Shown: in pieces, positions 54,610 to 64,000 of the stretch
How positions within the stretch are numbered: the stretch's first letter is position 1
Layout: every line of letters starts with the position of its first letter
NCBI RefSeq assembly: GCF_001308265.1
Contig: NZ_CP012023.1
Location: 882,932-946,931, forward strand
Direction: 5' to 3'
Source of the DNA: Celeribacter marinus
Lineage (GTDB): Bacteria; Pseudomonadota; Alphaproteobacteria; Rhodobacterales; Rhodobacteraceae
Length of the DNA: 64,000 nucleotides
The notes under the pieces: generated by a model
Told to the model about the DNA's origin: nothing
Databases searched by the model: none
Seen by the model: only the letters and a program-made list of their open reading frames with translations
Position numbers and translations under genes: made by a program

Positions 54610-55293
54610 TTAATTGGCGGCCACAATCCGTCCTTGGTCGAGCCGCACCACGCGGTCCATTTTGGCGGCCAGTTCCATGTTGTGCGTGGCGATCAGTGCC
54701 GATAGCCCCTCGCCCCGCACCATCTCCATAAGTGCTAAAAACACGCGGTCCGATGTCTCGGGATCAAGGTTCCCTGTCGGCTCATCTGCCAATAATAACA
54801 ACGGCTTATTGGCAAGCGCACGGCAGAATGCCACCCGTTGCTGCTCGCCCCCAGATAGTGCCGCAGGGCGGTGATTGGCGCGATTTTTAACACCAACCTT
54901 GTCCAAAAGCGAAAGCCCCCGCGCCTCGGCGTCCCGCGCCGAAATCCCGTTGGCCAGTTGCGGCAAAACCACGTTTTCAAGCGCGGTAAATTCAGGTAGC
55001 AAATGATGAAATTGATAAATAAAACCAATGCCTTGGCGGCGCATCATGGTGCGCTTGCGCTCACTCAATCCGCCCACATCCTGCCCACCAATTTGCACCG
55101 TTCCCGCACTCGCCGCGTCCAACATCCCCGCGATATGCAACAGTGTCGATTTGCCCGCCCCTGAGGGCGCAATAAGACCCACCACTTCGCCCTTGGCCAC
55201 GCTCAGATCAACCCCACGCAACACATTGACTTCATTGTGTTTTTCGGCGTTATAGACCTTACTCACGCCCTCAAGATGCAACATATTATTCAT
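54610..55293 (-). CDS. lolD: Lipoprotein-releasing ABC transporter ATPase LolD
   Basis: A 227-residue ABC ATPase with Walker [10 protein letters not shown] (42-50), signature LSGGEQQR and Walker [14 protein letters not shown]. The pattern and the partner gene identify LolD, which drives lipoprotein release to LolA. Its ATG lies inside the end of the lolC gene (8-base overlap), so the two are coupled. Confidence 0.93.
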   Translation of the reverse strand: MNNMLHLEGVSKVYNAEKHNEVNVLRGVDLSVAKGEVVGLIAPSGAGKSTLLHIAGMLDAASAGTVQIGGQDVGGLSERKRTMMRRQGIGFIYQFHHLLPEFTALENVVLPQLANGISARDAEARGLSLLDKVGVKNRANHRPAALSGGEQQRVAFCRALANKPLLLLADEPTGNLDPETSDRVFLALMEMVRGEGLSALIATHNMELAAKMDRVVRLDQGRIVAAN

Positions 55294-56581
55294 AGCGCAG
55301 CGCCTCCACAGGGTTCATCCGCGCCGCCCGCCGCGCGGGGAATATCGTCACCACAAAAGACAGGCCCAAAGATAGGCTAACCGCCTTAAATACATCAATA
55401 AATCGCAATTCCGCAGGAAGCGCATAGATGCCCCGAACGCTCGGATCCCACGCCCCGCCACCGTTGAGATAATTGACAAAAGCCATGACACTATCAATGT
55501 TGAGCGCAAACAGCGATCCAATCATAACGCCAAGCGCGGTTCCAAGCACCCCCGTCACCGCACCACAGATAAAAAACACCCTTAAAACAGAGCCTTCCGT
55601 CAATCCGATGGTGCGCAGGATGCCAATATCGCGCCCCTTGTTTTTGACCAACATGATGAGACCAGAGACGATATTCATCGCCGCGATCAGAACCAGAACC
55701 GACAGAATGACGAACATCACGTTGTCCTCCATATCAAGCGCGCTGAGGAATGATCCCGCCGACTGCTTCCACGTCCACACAAGGCCAGTATCGCCCACGG
55801 CTTGCATCAACTCATAGCTGATCTCATCCACCGTATCGGGATGGGCGAGCATGACCTCTATCTCGTCGGCCGCACCCTCCGAATTGAAATAACGCTGCGC
55901 CTCGGAGAACGGGAGGTAAGCCCTTGTTTTATCGATATCATATCGCCCTGCGGTAAAGATATAAACCACCTCGAACGCCGACACACGCGGGCTTGTCCCG
56001 AACGCGGTTTTGGCGCCGTCGGGCGAGATGAGTTTGATGCTGTCACCGACCACAACGCCCAATTCGCGCGCCACGCCCGACCCAATTGCGATGCCCTCGT
56101 TGAACCGCGCGACATCGCCCCAGCTCTCGTCAGGGCGCTGCGCCACACGTGGAATTGTCATCAGGTCGTTTTGGGCGATGCCATAAACCTCGATCCCCGC
56201 ATTCGAACCCGAATAGGACGCCATCACCTGACCGCGCACCAACGGGGCCGCGCGCACGACATCAGGCACCGTCAACAGCTTTTCGGCCCATCCGTCATAG
56301 TCGGCAATAGACCGGTTTGTGCCGCCATTTTCATCAACGTAAACAGAGGAGTAGACGGTCGCGTGCGCGTTCGCACCGAGGATTGTATCGACAAATTCCG
56401 TGCGAAACCCCGTGCGCACCGACAGCGTAATGATGAGCGCCGCCACGGCCAACGTGATGCCAATGAGCGAAATCCATGTCATCACAGACACGCCGCCCTC
56501 CTCGCGCCGCGCACGTAAATAGCGCCACGCGATCATCCATTCGAAACGGGAAAACGGCTTGGTGGATTGGCCTTCGGTCAT
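55286..56581 (-). CDS. lolC: Lipoprotein-releasing ABC transporter permease LolC/LolE
   Basis: A 431-residue permease with an N-terminal membrane segment ([21 protein letters not shown]), a large periplasmic MacB-like domain and three C-terminal helices including the [16 protein letters not shown] coupling region of FtsX-type permeases. In alphaproteobacteria one LolC/E-type protein often serves both roles. Start chosen at 56581 ([15 protein letters not shown]); the frame opens to 56641. Weak ribosome site. Confidence 0.91.
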   Translation of the reverse strand: MTEGQSTKPFSRFEWMIAWRYLRARREEGGVSVMTWISLIGITLAVAALIITLSVRTGFRTEFVDTILGANAHATVYSSVYVDENGGTNRSIADYDGWAEKLLTVPDVVRAAPLVRGQVMASYSGSNAGIEVYGIAQNDLMTIPRVAQRPDESWGDVARFNEGIAIGSGVARELGVVVGDSIKLISPDGAKTAFGTSPRVSAFEVVYIFTAGRYDIDKTRAYLPFSEAQRYFNSEGAADEIEVMLAHPDTVDEISYELMQAVGDTGLVWTWKQSAGSFLSALDMEDNVMFVILSVLVLIAAMNIVSGLIMLVKNKGRDIGILRTIGLTEGSVLRVFFICGAVTGVLGTALGVMIGSLFALNIDSVMAFVNYLNGGGAWDPSVRGIYALPAELRFIDVFKAVSLSLGLSFVVTIFPARRAARMNPVEALRYE

Positions 56582-56663
56582 CACAAAAACGGGCTCCAAA
56601 ATCAGTTGCCCGACAGTCCCTTGCACAGCCCTAAAGGTCAAGGCTCAGGCGTTCACGCGCTGA

Positions 56664-57383
56664 TCAGTAATTGTTGAGATCAGACGCGTAATCAGCGTGA
56701 ACCTCACCCGCGTCCGCTGCCGCCTTTCGCCCTTGTGCCGCCCATAGCAACCCGCGGCGGATCATCTCGCGCGCAGGTCCGTGATCGATCACATCGGCGT
56801 GGTGGCCAAGCGCATTGTAATAGACCCGACCAAGCCCCCACCGTTTGGTCCATGCCACAGGCATATCGACCGCGCCGTTGGGCGTATGATACCACGTCAC
56901 AGTCGGGAAACGGGTGGTCGCAAGGACGCCATTGGCGGGATCGGTATGCAGGTAGTATTGTTCGCTCTCAACCTCGAAATCCGTGATCCCCGCCACCAAA
57001 GGAGATGAGGAATTACAGATGTTTACGGTATATTTTACGCCGTCCCCACCTGGGTGAGAGACCCAATTTGCCCCTGTCATGAACTGCCACAACACCTGTT
57101 CGCGAAACGCGTCACACATGCCGCCATGCACACCACCAAGGCCAACGCCGCGCGACACGGCCTCAGAGACATTCACTACGTATTGTTTGTCGATCTGGCT
57201 CATGGTCCAAATCGGCACGATCAAATCAAGTGCCTCAAGGGATTTGCTATCCACAAAGCAATCAAGGTGATCGACCACCTCAACGTCAAATCCCTCATTC
57301 GACAGCATCTCGCGGCACAACTCGGCCACTTTTTCGGGCTCGTGTCCGTCCCATCCGCCCCACGTGATCAATGCCTTAGCCAT
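56664..57383 (-). CDS. ThuA-domain protein
   Basis: A 239-residue protein of the ThuA (trehalose utilisation) superfamily with a class I glutamine amidotransferase-like fold: ALITWGGWDGHEP, GVGLGGVHGGMCDAF, WVSHPGGDGVKYTV and GRVYYNALGHHADV. Rhizobial ThuA acts in disaccharide use. GGGAG precedes the ATG at 57383, and a near-perfect LacI-type operator sits directly upstream, supporting sugar control. Stands alone here without transporter genes. Confidence 0.86.
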   Translation of the reverse strand: MAKALITWGGWDGHEPEKVAELCREMLSNEGFDVEVVDHLDCFVDSKSLEALDLIVPIWTMSQIDKQYVVNVSEAVSRGVGLGGVHGGMCDAFREQVLWQFMTGANWVSHPGGDGVKYTVNICNSSSPLVAGITDFEVESEQYYLHTDPANGVLATTRFPTVTWYHTPNGAVDMPVAWTKRWGLGRVYYNALGHHADVIDHGPAREMIRRGLLWAAQGRKAAADAGEVHADYASDLNNY

Positions 57384-57395
57384 ATCATTCTCCCT

Positions 57396-57409
57396 TGTTA
57401 GCGCCAACA
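57396..57409 (-). promoter_or_regulatory. LacI-type operator upstream of the thuA-like gene
   Basis: TGTTAGCGCCAACA differs by one base from the palindrome TGTTAGCGCTAACA. It lies just before the Shine-Dalgarno sequence, 12 bases upstream of the ATG, an ideal place for repression. The same palindrome core occurs twice before glpX. Confidence 0.58.
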
Positions 57410-57452
57410 TGGCGCAGGGCGGAGCAATCGGTCAACACATGTTTACGCAAAG

Positions 57453-57527
57453 CCGCCGCGCATTTCATCACAACGTTGCGACGCGCATTCCATCACAGCT
57501 TTGCGACGCGCATTCCATCACGACGTA
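57453..57527. repeat. Three imperfect 25-base tandem repeats
   Basis: The unit GCGACGCGCATTCCATCAC plus six bases appears at 57478 and 57503, with a more diverged copy from 57453. The last copy overlaps the final three codons of the DUF2937 gene on the minus strand, so the array may have arisen by duplication of that gene's 3' end. Confidence 0.7.
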
Positions 57528-58036
57528 AACGTAAGTCCCTTTTCCTTTTTGCCACGCCGCCGGAAGGGCCACAGCAAGATCCGCAAAACCGCCGCAACGA
57601 CGAGGTATCCACCAATAAACCCGACAAATCCCGAAATCATCCCCGCAATAGACAATGGCATCGCGGGGACGAAATCCGCCCACGTGGCGCGCGCAAGGTC
57701 CGTGTCGGTCAATCTGTTCGGCATGGTTAGTCGCTGCAACGGGGTCGCTGTTCGCAGGGCAATCTGATCAGCACTCAAACGGACATGGCGGTCAATTGTG
57801 CGCCGGATATCAAGGCGGCGATTTTCCATGAAAACCGAACCGCCCATGGATGCCAACGCCTCATCACGGCTCATCTCGGCGCGCCCTGCGGAGCGATCAA
57901 AATCGGCGATCACCACACTCAACGCCTCAACTTGGCCGCCCAAACGCTGCGTGTATTGTTGGGTAAACTCAGGGAATTGAGAGACGATTATAGCCCCGAA
58001 CATCCCGCCAATCAGTGTAAGCGCCTTGAAAATCAT
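57518..58036 (-). CDS. DUF2937 family membrane protein
   Basis: A 172-residue protein starting MIFKALTLIGGMFGAIIVSQFPEF, a typical DUF2937 N-terminus with one membrane segment, a helical middle (about residues 28-125) and a second hydrophobic segment near the C-terminus (GMISGFVGFIGGYLVVAAVLRI). Function unknown. GAAGGG precedes the ATG at 58036. It lies between proS and the thuA-like gene. Confidence 0.82.
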   Translation of the reverse strand: MIFKALTLIGGMFGAIIVSQFPEFTQQYTQRLGGQVEALSVVIADFDRSAGRAEMSRDEALASMGGSVFMENRRLDIRRTIDRHVRLSADQIALRTATPLQRLTMPNRLTDTDLARATWADFVPAMPLSIAGMISGFVGFIGGYLVVAAVLRILLWPFRRRGKKEKGLTFTS

Positions 58037-58090
58037 GCTCTGCCCTTCGCCCGTTATAGGGTCTATTTGCAAGCATCATGGGGCATAAAC

Positions 58091-58118
58091 AAAGGCAGGA
58101 CAAATATCCTGCCTTTGA
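58091..58118 (-). terminator. Terminator of proS
   Basis: AAAGGCAGGA and TCCTGCCTTT form a 10-bp perfect stem around CAAATA; on the minus strand the stem is followed by TTTATG. It lies about 40 bases after the proS stop. Confidence 0.8.
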
Positions 58119-58155
58119 CGTTCGGTTATACGGCGAAAATCCGCCCTCGTGTGAG

Positions 58156-59493
58156 TTAGAGATCCGCGTAAATTTGCGCGATTTTGGCAACGGCCAATTC
58201 CGGTGTCATTTCTTCGCTTTCGCCTGTGCGCCGTGACGTCACTTCGACAACACCGTTTTTAAGACCGCGTGGACCAACCGTAATGCGCCACGGCAAACCG
58301 ATCAAATCCATCGTCGCAAATTTGGCACCTGCGCGCTCTTTGCGGTCATCATACAGTGGCTCAAGGCCAAGTGCGGCAAAGCTTTTGTAGAGCGCATCGC
58401 ACGCGCCATCGGCCTCATCGTCGCCCTGCTTAAGGTTAACGATACCGACATGGAACGGCGTCACACCCTCCGGCCAAATGATACCGTTCTCGTCGTGGCT
58501 GGCCTCAATGATCGCTCCCAAAAGACGCGAGACACCAATGCCATGCGATCCCATATGAACGGGGGTTGGCTTGCCATCCGGCCCTTGGACCGTGGCCCCC
58601 ATCGGATCGGAATACTTAGTGCCAAAATAGAAAATCTGACCAACTTCAATGCCGCGCGCCGTGCGTTGGCGATCGGCGGGAACCTTGGCAAACTCATCCG
58701 CATCGTGGGTTTCATCGGTGCGCGCATAAAGTGTCGTGAACTCTTCCATCACAGCGCGACACTCATCAACGTTATCATAGTCGATGTCGCGCTGGCCCAA
58801 TTTGATATCCGTGACATTTGCGTCATAAAATACCTCGGACTCGCCCGTCTCTGCCAACACGAGAAATTCATGCGTATCATCGCCACCAATCGGGCCGCTG
58901 TCGGCGCGCATCGGGATCGCTTGTAGCCCCATCCGCTCATAAGTGCGAATGTAGGACACAAGGTGGCGGTTGTAGGCGTGCAACGCATCTTCTTTAGTTA
59001 AATCAAAGTTGTAGCCATCCTTCATCAAGAATTCACGACCCCGCATGACGCCAAAACGCGGACGGACTTCGTCACGGAATTTCCACTGAATATGGTAAAG
59101 CGTAAGCGGCAAATCTTTGTAAGAGCCAACATGACCGCGGAAAATATCGGTGATCATTTCCTCGTTTGTTGGACCATATAGCATATCACGGCCATGGCGG
59201 TCCGTGATGCGTAGCATCTCGTCGCCGTAATCGTCATACCGACCACTTTCACGCCAAAGATCCGCCGGTTGCAACGTTGGCATCAAAAGCGGGATGTGGC
59301 CCGCACGTTGCTGTTCTTCGTCCACGATGCGCTCGATATTTTTGAGCACTTTCCATCCCAAAGGCAGCCAAGAGTAAATCCCCGCAGCTTGCTGACGAAT
59401 CATCCCCGCCCGAAGCATCAAACGGTGAGACGCGATTTGCGCATCCGAAGGGGTCTCTTTGAGAACGGGCAGGAAGTAGCGTGACAGACGCAT
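58156..59493 (-). CDS. proS: Prolyl-tRNA synthetase (short bacterial type)
   Basis: A 445-residue class II synthetase with motif 1 ([24 protein letters not shown]), motif 2 ([25 protein letters not shown]) and motif 3 ([20 protein letters not shown]). It lacks the large editing insertion of E. coli ProS, as is usual in alphaproteobacteria. The ATG at 59493 is preferred over 59526, although its Shine-Dalgarno is modest (GAGG). Adjacent to lolC-lolD as in many relatives. Confidence 0.94.
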   Translation of the reverse strand: MRLSRYFLPVLKETPSDAQIASHRLMLRAGMIRQQAAGIYSWLPLGWKVLKNIERIVDEEQQRAGHIPLLMPTLQPADLWRESGRYDDYGDEMLRITDRHGRDMLYGPTNEEMITDIFRGHVGSYKDLPLTLYHIQWKFRDEVRPRFGVMRGREFLMKDGYNFDLTKEDALHAYNRHLVSYIRTYERMGLQAIPMRADSGPIGGDDTHEFLVLAETGESEVFYDANVTDIKLGQRDIDYDNVDECRAVMEEFTTLYARTDETHDADEFAKVPADRQRTARGIEVGQIFYFGTKYSDPMGATVQGPDGKPTPVHMGSHGIGVSRLLGAIIEASHDENGIIWPEGVTPFHVGIVNLKQGDDEADGACDALYKSFAALGLEPLYDDRKERAGAKFATMDLIGLPWRITVGPRGLKNGVVEVTSRRTGESEEMTPELAVAKIAQIYADL

Positions 59494-59674
59494 GGGCAGG
59501 GCCTCGTGAAAATTATGGTTTTTCATCGTCTAAGCGATTGGACCAGTCCACACAAGGCACGGCGTGCGCCAAACCGCGCGCATCCACCCCAAGATTGCTT
59601 GGATCAACTTAATGAAATCGCAATTTTTTGCCGTTAGAGATTTACGTCAATGCTTATGTTTGTGAGGCCGATGC

Positions 59675-59995
59675 GTGACGTTTTTTGAAAAATTTTTAGT
59701 GGGATCTGTCATGCTTTTCAGTCTTGCGATTGCGCCTTTGAGTGTGATGTCGATGTCCTATGGCGCGTCGACGTCTACGTCGGGGCCTGCACTCGCAATC
59801 ATACCGCCGTGGTTTGACCGCGACGAAACCTTGGCACGCGCGGGCCTCACCGAAATTGCGCCTGTGCGCGCACTCTTTGGCGTCCTCGTCGAAGCCGACC
59901 CATCAATCAACCTCGCGACCGTTCGCGACCCTGGAATTTGGGCGCTGCTTGACGGCCGCCTGATCGCCGCCATCTGTGGAGTGGACAATGCCTGA
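59675..59995 (+). CDS. Small exported protein coupled to a chemoreceptor
   Basis: A 106-residue protein with an N-terminal hydrophobic signal ([20 protein letters not shown]) and a mature part containing no cysteine until its last residues (AAICGV). The GTG at 59675 has GAGG upstream; an ATG at 59711 is a shorter alternative. Its stop overlaps the chemoreceptor ATG by eight bases, so the two are translated together. I do not recognise the family; a periplasmic ligand or accessory role is a guess. Confidence 0.65.
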   Translation: MTFFEKFLVGSVMLFSLAIAPLSVMSMSYGASTSTSGPALAIIPPWFDRDETLARAGLTEIAPVRALFGVLVEADPSINLATVRDPGIWALLDGRLIAAICGVDNA

Positions 59996-61718
59996 ACAAA
60001 CCCAAACCTTTGAATCAACCCAAGCAGAGGCCGTAAAAGTCCTCGGTTTGGCAACTCTTGCAATATCGGTTGTGATGGTCGCCTTTATCATCTTTGAAAA
60101 AGGGAATGTTGTGCTCGCACTCGGGGGAGCGGTGCTATTTAGCGCGGTCGCCCTGATCGCGGGGCGGCTGCCCGCACGCACGTCACGTATTTTGACAGCA
60201 CAGGCCTTGGTCGGGACCGCAATCACATTTAATGCCGCTCTCATGGGCCATGCGCTTCAAATCGACAGTCACATGCTCTATTTTGCTGTGCTGGCGATGA
60301 TTGTCGCGATGAATGGTATCCGCGCACTTTTGCTCGCGGCGGGAACGATTGCCGTGCATCACCTCGTCCTCACATTTGCCATGCCTGCATTGGTCTACCC
60401 AACGCTCTCGCTCTCATTGAACATCGAGCGCACATTAATGCACGCCGTGATTGTCGTGATGGAAACTGCCGCACTCGCGTACATGATCATCAAACGGATC
60501 GAGTTAAACCGTATCCTCGAAGAGGGGAACGCAAAAACGCTTGCCGCAGCCGAGGACGTGCGCCAAGCCCTCGCGAGCGCACAGCAAGAAAAAACACGCG
60601 CTGAGGCCGCCCTCACCGAGGCTCAAAAAGCGACAGAACAAGCCGCAGAATCCGGACGCGTTGCACAAGACGCCCTTCGCTCAAACGAAGAAGCCCAACA
60701 AGAACGTGACGCTATGCGCGCAGATGAGGAACGCGCACGCACCAATCGCGATCAAGCCCTTGCGCATCTCTTGGATGTGTTCGGCCGCCACCTTGACCAA
60801 TTGTCATCCGGCGATTTGAGCACGCGCATTAGCACCGATTTGCATCCAGACTACGAGGGACTTCGCACATCATTCAACGACACGGTGACACGTCTTGGAC
60901 ATGCTATGAAAGAAGTACGTGAACAATCAGGGTCAATGCAGGTGCAGTCTGGCGAAATTGCCGCCTCTGCAAATGATCTATCAACGCGCACGGAACGTCA
61001 GGCCGCAGCGCTGGCAAATATTGCGCAATCGGTTCAGGAACTCAACGCGTCTCTCAACACTGTCGCCGTCGATTCTGCCGATGCACGCAAACTGGCCGAA
61101 GCCACATCGGGCGATGCCGCCGAAGGGTCCGCAATCATGGAACAGGCAGTGCGCGCCATGCGTGGCATTGAAGAAAGCTCGAACGAAATCAACAAAATCA
61201 CTGGTGTGATTGATGACATCGCGTTTCAGACTAACCTTCTGGCCCTCAATGCAGGGGTCGAGGCCGCCCGCGCCGGCGAGGCAGGCCGCGGCTTTGCCGT
61301 CGTCGCATCCGAAGTCCGTGCCCTTGCGCAACGATCATCCGATGCAGCGCGTGAAATCAATTTGTTGATCGGAAAATCGAGCCAACAGGTTTCCAGTGGG
61401 GCCGATCTCGTTGACAAAACGGGCCAAGCGTTGGGTGGGATTAAAGAATCCGTGGATAAAATCACGCGTCGATTGCAATCCTCAGCTGATGCAATGACCA
61501 CACAGTCGCGCCAGCTGTCCGATGTGAATACATCAATTTCTGAGCTTGAGGGTGTCACACAACAAAACACCGCAATGTTTGAGGAAACCACCGCCGCCAA
61601 TTCACTACTCTCGAATAGCGCGCAAGCGCTGTCCGACATGGTGTCTATCTTTGTAACTGACGCAACGATTGGTATGCCCATGACCGGCGAGAATGACGGA
61701 TACGCAAAGGCGTCATAA
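59988..61718 (+). CDS. Methyl-accepting chemotaxis protein with a multi-pass membrane N-terminus
   Basis: A 576-residue receptor. Residues 15-165 form about six membrane helices with little periplasmic material, unlike classical receptors. A coiled coil (175-260) leads to a HAMP-like segment and the MCP signalling domain, whose tip has [37 protein letters not shown]. It should signal to CheA. GGAG precedes the ATG at 59988. Coupled to the small exported protein upstream. Confidence 0.9.
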   Translation: MPEQTQTFESTQAEAVKVLGLATLAISVVMVAFIIFEKGNVVLALGGAVLFSAVALIAGRLPARTSRILTAQALVGTAITFNAALMGHALQIDSHMLYFAVLAMIVAMNGIRALLLAAGTIAVHHLVLTFAMPALVYPTLSLSLNIERTLMHAVIVVMETAALAYMIIKRIELNRILEEGNAKTLAAAEDVRQALASAQQEKTRAEAALTEAQKATEQAAESGRVAQDALRSNEEAQQERDAMRADEERARTNRDQALAHLLDVFGRHLDQLSSGDLSTRISTDLHPDYEGLRTSFNDTVTRLGHAMKEVREQSGSMQVQSGEIAASANDLSTRTERQAAALANIAQSVQELNASLNTVAVDSADARKLAEATSGDAAEGSAIMEQAVRAMRGIEESSNEINKITGVIDDIAFQTNLLALNAGVEAARAGEAGRGFAVVASEVRALAQRSSDAAREINLLIGKSSQQVSSGADLVDKTGQALGGIKESVDKITRRLQSSADAMTTQSRQLSDVNTSISELEGVTQQNTAMFEETTAANSLLSNSAQALSDMVSIFVTDATIGMPMTGENDGYAKAS

Positions 61719-61781
61719 TCCCAACGCCCCTTGAAACACGGATGCCTATCCGCGATATGTGAGGCAACCAAAGGGGGACAC

Positions 61782-62897
61782 ATGGCGCTGCCAGTCAGAG
61801 AACAGGCTAAATATTGGGGTGTCGCGGCTGCGGTGTTCTTTGGTCTATTGTACCTGTTGGGCAATGTGATCTTGCCCTTTGTGTTGGGCATGGCCGTGGC
61901 CTACATGCTCGACCCTGTCGCAGACCGCTTGGAGCGGTGGGGGCTATCGCGCGTGGCGGCGACAATTTTGATTACAGGGGTCGCAGCCGTTTTGTTCGTG
62001 TTGACCGCAGTGATGGTGCTTCCAACGTTAGTCAAACAAGCAACTGGCCTGATCGAAATCGCCCCGCAACTGTTTGAGGATTTGCAAACATTTCTCACCG
62101 CGCGGTTCCCTGACCTACTCGATGAAAACAGCCAACTGCATCAAACGCTGATGCAAATCGGAAATACAATCCAATCCAAGGGCGGGGAATTGCTTCAAAC
62201 GGCACTTTCCTCAGCGATGAGTGTCTTTAACGTGGCGATGATCCTCGTTCTTGTGCCTGTCATCACTTTTTATTTGCTGATGGATTGGGACCGCATGGTG
62301 GCCCAAGTGGACAAGTTATTGCCACGCGATCATGCGCCGACCATCCGCAAACTGGCCAGCCAGATCGACGGCACGCTTGCGGCATTCATTCGCGGTCAGG
62401 GCACCGTCTGTCTTATTCTAGGCACGTTCTACGCCGTAGCGCTCATGCTCGTTGGTCTGAATTTCGGGCTTGTGGCGGGTGCCATTGCGGGAGTTCTGAC
62501 CTTTATCCCCTATGTTGGCGCGTTGTTTGGCGGTGCCTTATCCATCGGATTGGCATTGTTCCAATTTTGGGGCGAATGGCAGTGGATCGCTGCGGTCATC
62601 GCCATTTTTGCGATCGGGCAGTTCTTTGAGGGCAACATCCTAACTCCTAAATTGGTTGGGTCATCCATCGGCCTGCACCCTGTGTGGTTGATATTTGCGC
62701 TGACTGCATTCGGCACCTTGTTTGGGTTTGTCGGCATGTTGATCGCCGTCCCCGTTGCCGCCGCCATTGGCGTTTTGGCGCGCTTTGCCACGGATGAATA
62801 CAAAGGCAGCCGTCTCTACCGCGGACTAGAGCCAACCATTTCCGAACAGGGACAAGACACCCCCCCCGCCACATCTGACGAGTCTGCGTCGAAATAA
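61782..62897 (+). CDS. AI-2E family (PerM-like) transporter
   Basis: A 371-residue membrane protein with about eight helices and the family segments LGNVILPFVLGMAVAYMLDP, AFIRGQGTVCLILGTFYAVAL, AGVLTFIPYVGALFGG and GNILTPKLVGSSIGLHPVWL. AI-2E proteins include exporters and sodium/proton antiporters; the substrate is unknown. The ATG at 61782 follows AAAGGGGG. It abuts hdaA without a gap, indicating one transcript. Confidence 0.88.
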   Translation: MALPVREQAKYWGVAAAVFFGLLYLLGNVILPFVLGMAVAYMLDPVADRLERWGLSRVAATILITGVAAVLFVLTAVMVLPTLVKQATGLIEIAPQLFEDLQTFLTARFPDLLDENSQLHQTLMQIGNTIQSKGGELLQTALSSAMSVFNVAMILVLVPVITFYLLMDWDRMVAQVDKLLPRDHAPTIRKLASQIDGTLAAFIRGQGTVCLILGTFYAVALMLVGLNFGLVAGAIAGVLTFIPYVGALFGGALSIGLALFQFWGEWQWIAAVIAIFAIGQFFEGNILTPKLVGSSIGLHPVWLIFALTAFGTLFGFVGMLIAVPVAAAIGVLARFATDEYKGSRLYRGLEPTISEQGQDTPPATSDESASK

Positions 62898-63584
62898 ATG
62901 GCACGCCAACTCACATTTGATTTGCCCACGCGCGAGGCCCTAGGGCGCGATGCCTTTTTCGTGGCGCCGTCAAACCGTTTGGCCTTGGCCACATTGGACA
63001 ATGTGGATCTATGGCCGAATGGAAAGTTGGCATTGATCGGACCAAAAGGTGCAGGGAAAACCCATCTCGCGCATGTGTGGGCCACCGACAGACAGGCCGT
63101 CATAATTGCGGCGTCACAGTTGGCGACCATCAATGTGCCGGCAATCGCTGCACAACGCCATGTGGTCATTGAAGACGCAGATACACTGCCCGAGATGGTG
63201 GATGGAGATGCTGCGCAAGAGGCGATGTTTCATCTGCACAACCTCACTCTTGCCGAGGGTGGCCGCCTTTTGGTCACGGCCACGCGTGCCCCAAATTACT
63301 GGGGCTTAACGCTGCCCGATCTGGCCTCCCGCATGCAAGGGACCACGGTGGCGCGCATTGACGAGCCGGATGATGCACTATTGGCCGCCATGCTGGTCAA
63401 ACACTTTGACGACCATCAAATCGTGGTGCCGCACACGTTAATCCCCTACCTTGTCAAGCGGATCGAGCGTTCGGCGGCTGCGGTGCGCGACATTGTAAAT
63501 GCGTTGGACACGGCAAGTTTAAGCGAACGAAAACCGGTGTCACAAAAACTTGCCGCACGGGTGCTAGACAACTTGGACGATTGA
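62898..63584 (+). CDS. hdaA: DnaA regulatory inactivator HdaA
   Basis: A 228-residue AAA+ protein homologous to DnaA domain III. The N-terminal QLTFDLP (4-10) is a beta-clamp-binding motif, and Walker A is GPKGAGKTH (48-56). Bound to the clamp, HdaA stimulates DnaA-ATP hydrolysis and prevents re-initiation. It starts directly after the AI-2E gene stop and precedes ppk1, an arrangement known in alphaproteobacteria. There is no DNA-binding domain, as expected. Confidence 0.92.
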   Translation: MARQLTFDLPTREALGRDAFFVAPSNRLALATLDNVDLWPNGKLALIGPKGAGKTHLAHVWATDRQAVIIAASQLATINVPAIAAQRHVVIEDADTLPEMVDGDAAQEAMFHLHNLTLAEGGRLLVTATRAPNYWGLTLPDLASRMQGTTVARIDEPDDALLAAMLVKHFDDHQIVVPHTLIPYLVKRIERSAAAVRDIVNALDTASLSERKPVSQKLAARVLDNLDD

Positions 63585-63637
63585 GAGAAAGATGGGCCGC
63601 AAGGTTCTGTTTCATAACCGAAAGGTCCGACTGCCGC

Positions 63638-64000
63638 ATGACACTTCCGACTGACTTCCTCACCGCCCCATTTGCCGAGCCTACGCAATTGCCCCTGCGC
63701 AAGACCGAAGGGGCCGAGCGTTTTTTCAACCGTGAACTGTCATGGTTGGCGTTCAACTGGCGCGTTCTGGAAGAGGCTGGAAATCCGCGCGTGCCCTTGT
63801 TGGAACGTCTGCGGTTTGTGTCTATTTCGGCGACCAATTTAGATGAGTTTTATACTGTACGCGTCGCCGGTTTGCGTGAACTGGCCAAGGCAGGCAACAA
63901 CACACCCGCCGCCGATGGACGCTCACCCGCTGCGCAATTGGATTTGATTTCCGAAAATGCACGGCGTTTGATGACGGCGCAAAATGCGGCTTTTGTTGAA
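63638..64000 (+). CDS. ppk1: Polyphosphate kinase 1 (5' part, continues beyond window)
   Basis: The first 121 residues of PPK1: FFNRELSWLAFNWRVLEEA and RLRFVSISATNLDEFYTVRVAGL are the N-terminal family signatures. It polymerises ATP gamma-phosphate into polyphosphate. The catalytic His residues lie outside the window. AAAGG is 14 bases before the ATG, rather far. Confidence 0.92.
   Translation, partial: MTLPTDFLTAPFAEPTQLPLRKTEGAERFFNRELSWLAFNWRVLEEAGNPRVPLLERLRFVSISATNLDEFYTVRVAGLRELAKAGNNTPAADGRSPAAQLDLISENARRLMTAQNAAFVE

Overview
The window reads as a chromosomal segment of an alphaproteobacterium of the Rhodobacterales (roseobacter type). The evidence is a SUV3-type helicase, a RibBX-like riboflavin protein, a tRNA-His without an encoded G-1, a likely 6S RNA gene next to an antisense salt-stress-type membrane protein, HdaA, the short bacterial ProS, and several small families typical of this order (DUF6324, DUF6476, DUF4389, DUF3572). 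Genes are densely packed, mostly with clear Shine-Dalgarno sites and many start/stop overlaps. No insertion sequence, prophage or CRISPR array was seen.

Layout. 0-10 kb: partial helicase, TPR protein, SCP2-like protein, alpha/beta hydrolase, M3 oligopeptidase, DUF4389 protein, Gfo/Idh/MocA oxidoreductase, heat-shock sigma factor rpoH and an RluA-family pseudouridine synthase. 10-12 kb: tRNA-His, DUF6324, candidate 6S RNA and the SspA-like membrane protein. 11.6-20.7 kb: nrdR-ribD ... ribE-ribBX-ribH-nusB on the minus strand, split by three capsule export genes (kpsS, wza/kpsD-like, kpsC) on the plus strand. 20.8-26.4 kb: YjbQ protein, two small exported proteins, rpoD and dnaG. 26.9-30.7 kb: a group of Tad-type pseudopilin genes (VWA TadG-like, TadE-like, and a duplicated TadE-like pair) without an assembly machine in view. 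31-36.5 kb: lipoprotein, hom, glpX, recJ and two identical tRNA-Glu genes.

36.5-44.7 kb is rich in signalling: a redoxin coupled to a degenerate metallo-beta-lactamase-fold protein, an H-NOX protein coupled to a diguanylate cyclase, a HAD phosphatase with DUF3572, the response regulator pleD, and an ECF sigma factor with putative anti-sigma, Spy/CpxP-like and EF-hand proteins. 45-53.7 kb: DUF983, ppk2, a LysR regulator divergent from the DabB-DabA inorganic carbon pump, and parE. 53.7-54.6 kb is an AT-richer islet with a zinc-ribbon gene and strongly folded intergenic DNA. 54.6-59.5 kb: lolD, lolC, a ThuA-like gene, a DUF2937 gene and proS. 59.7-64 kb: a small exported protein coupled to a membrane chemoreceptor, an AI-2E-type transporter, hdaA and the start of ppk1.

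The most interesting signals are these: an H-NOX protein that appears to lack both the proximal heme histidine and the YxSxR motif yet is coupled to an intact diguanylate cyclase; the Tad-type pseudopilin set with an internal duplication and a stem-loop leader; near-identical LacI-type operators before glpX and thuA; the MBL protein lacking its HxHxDH motif; a DabAB carbon pump with a local LysR regulator; the candidate 6S RNA; and the structured intergenic element at about 54.3 kb. Ends of non-coding features are estimates, and family assignments come from reading motifs without database searches.
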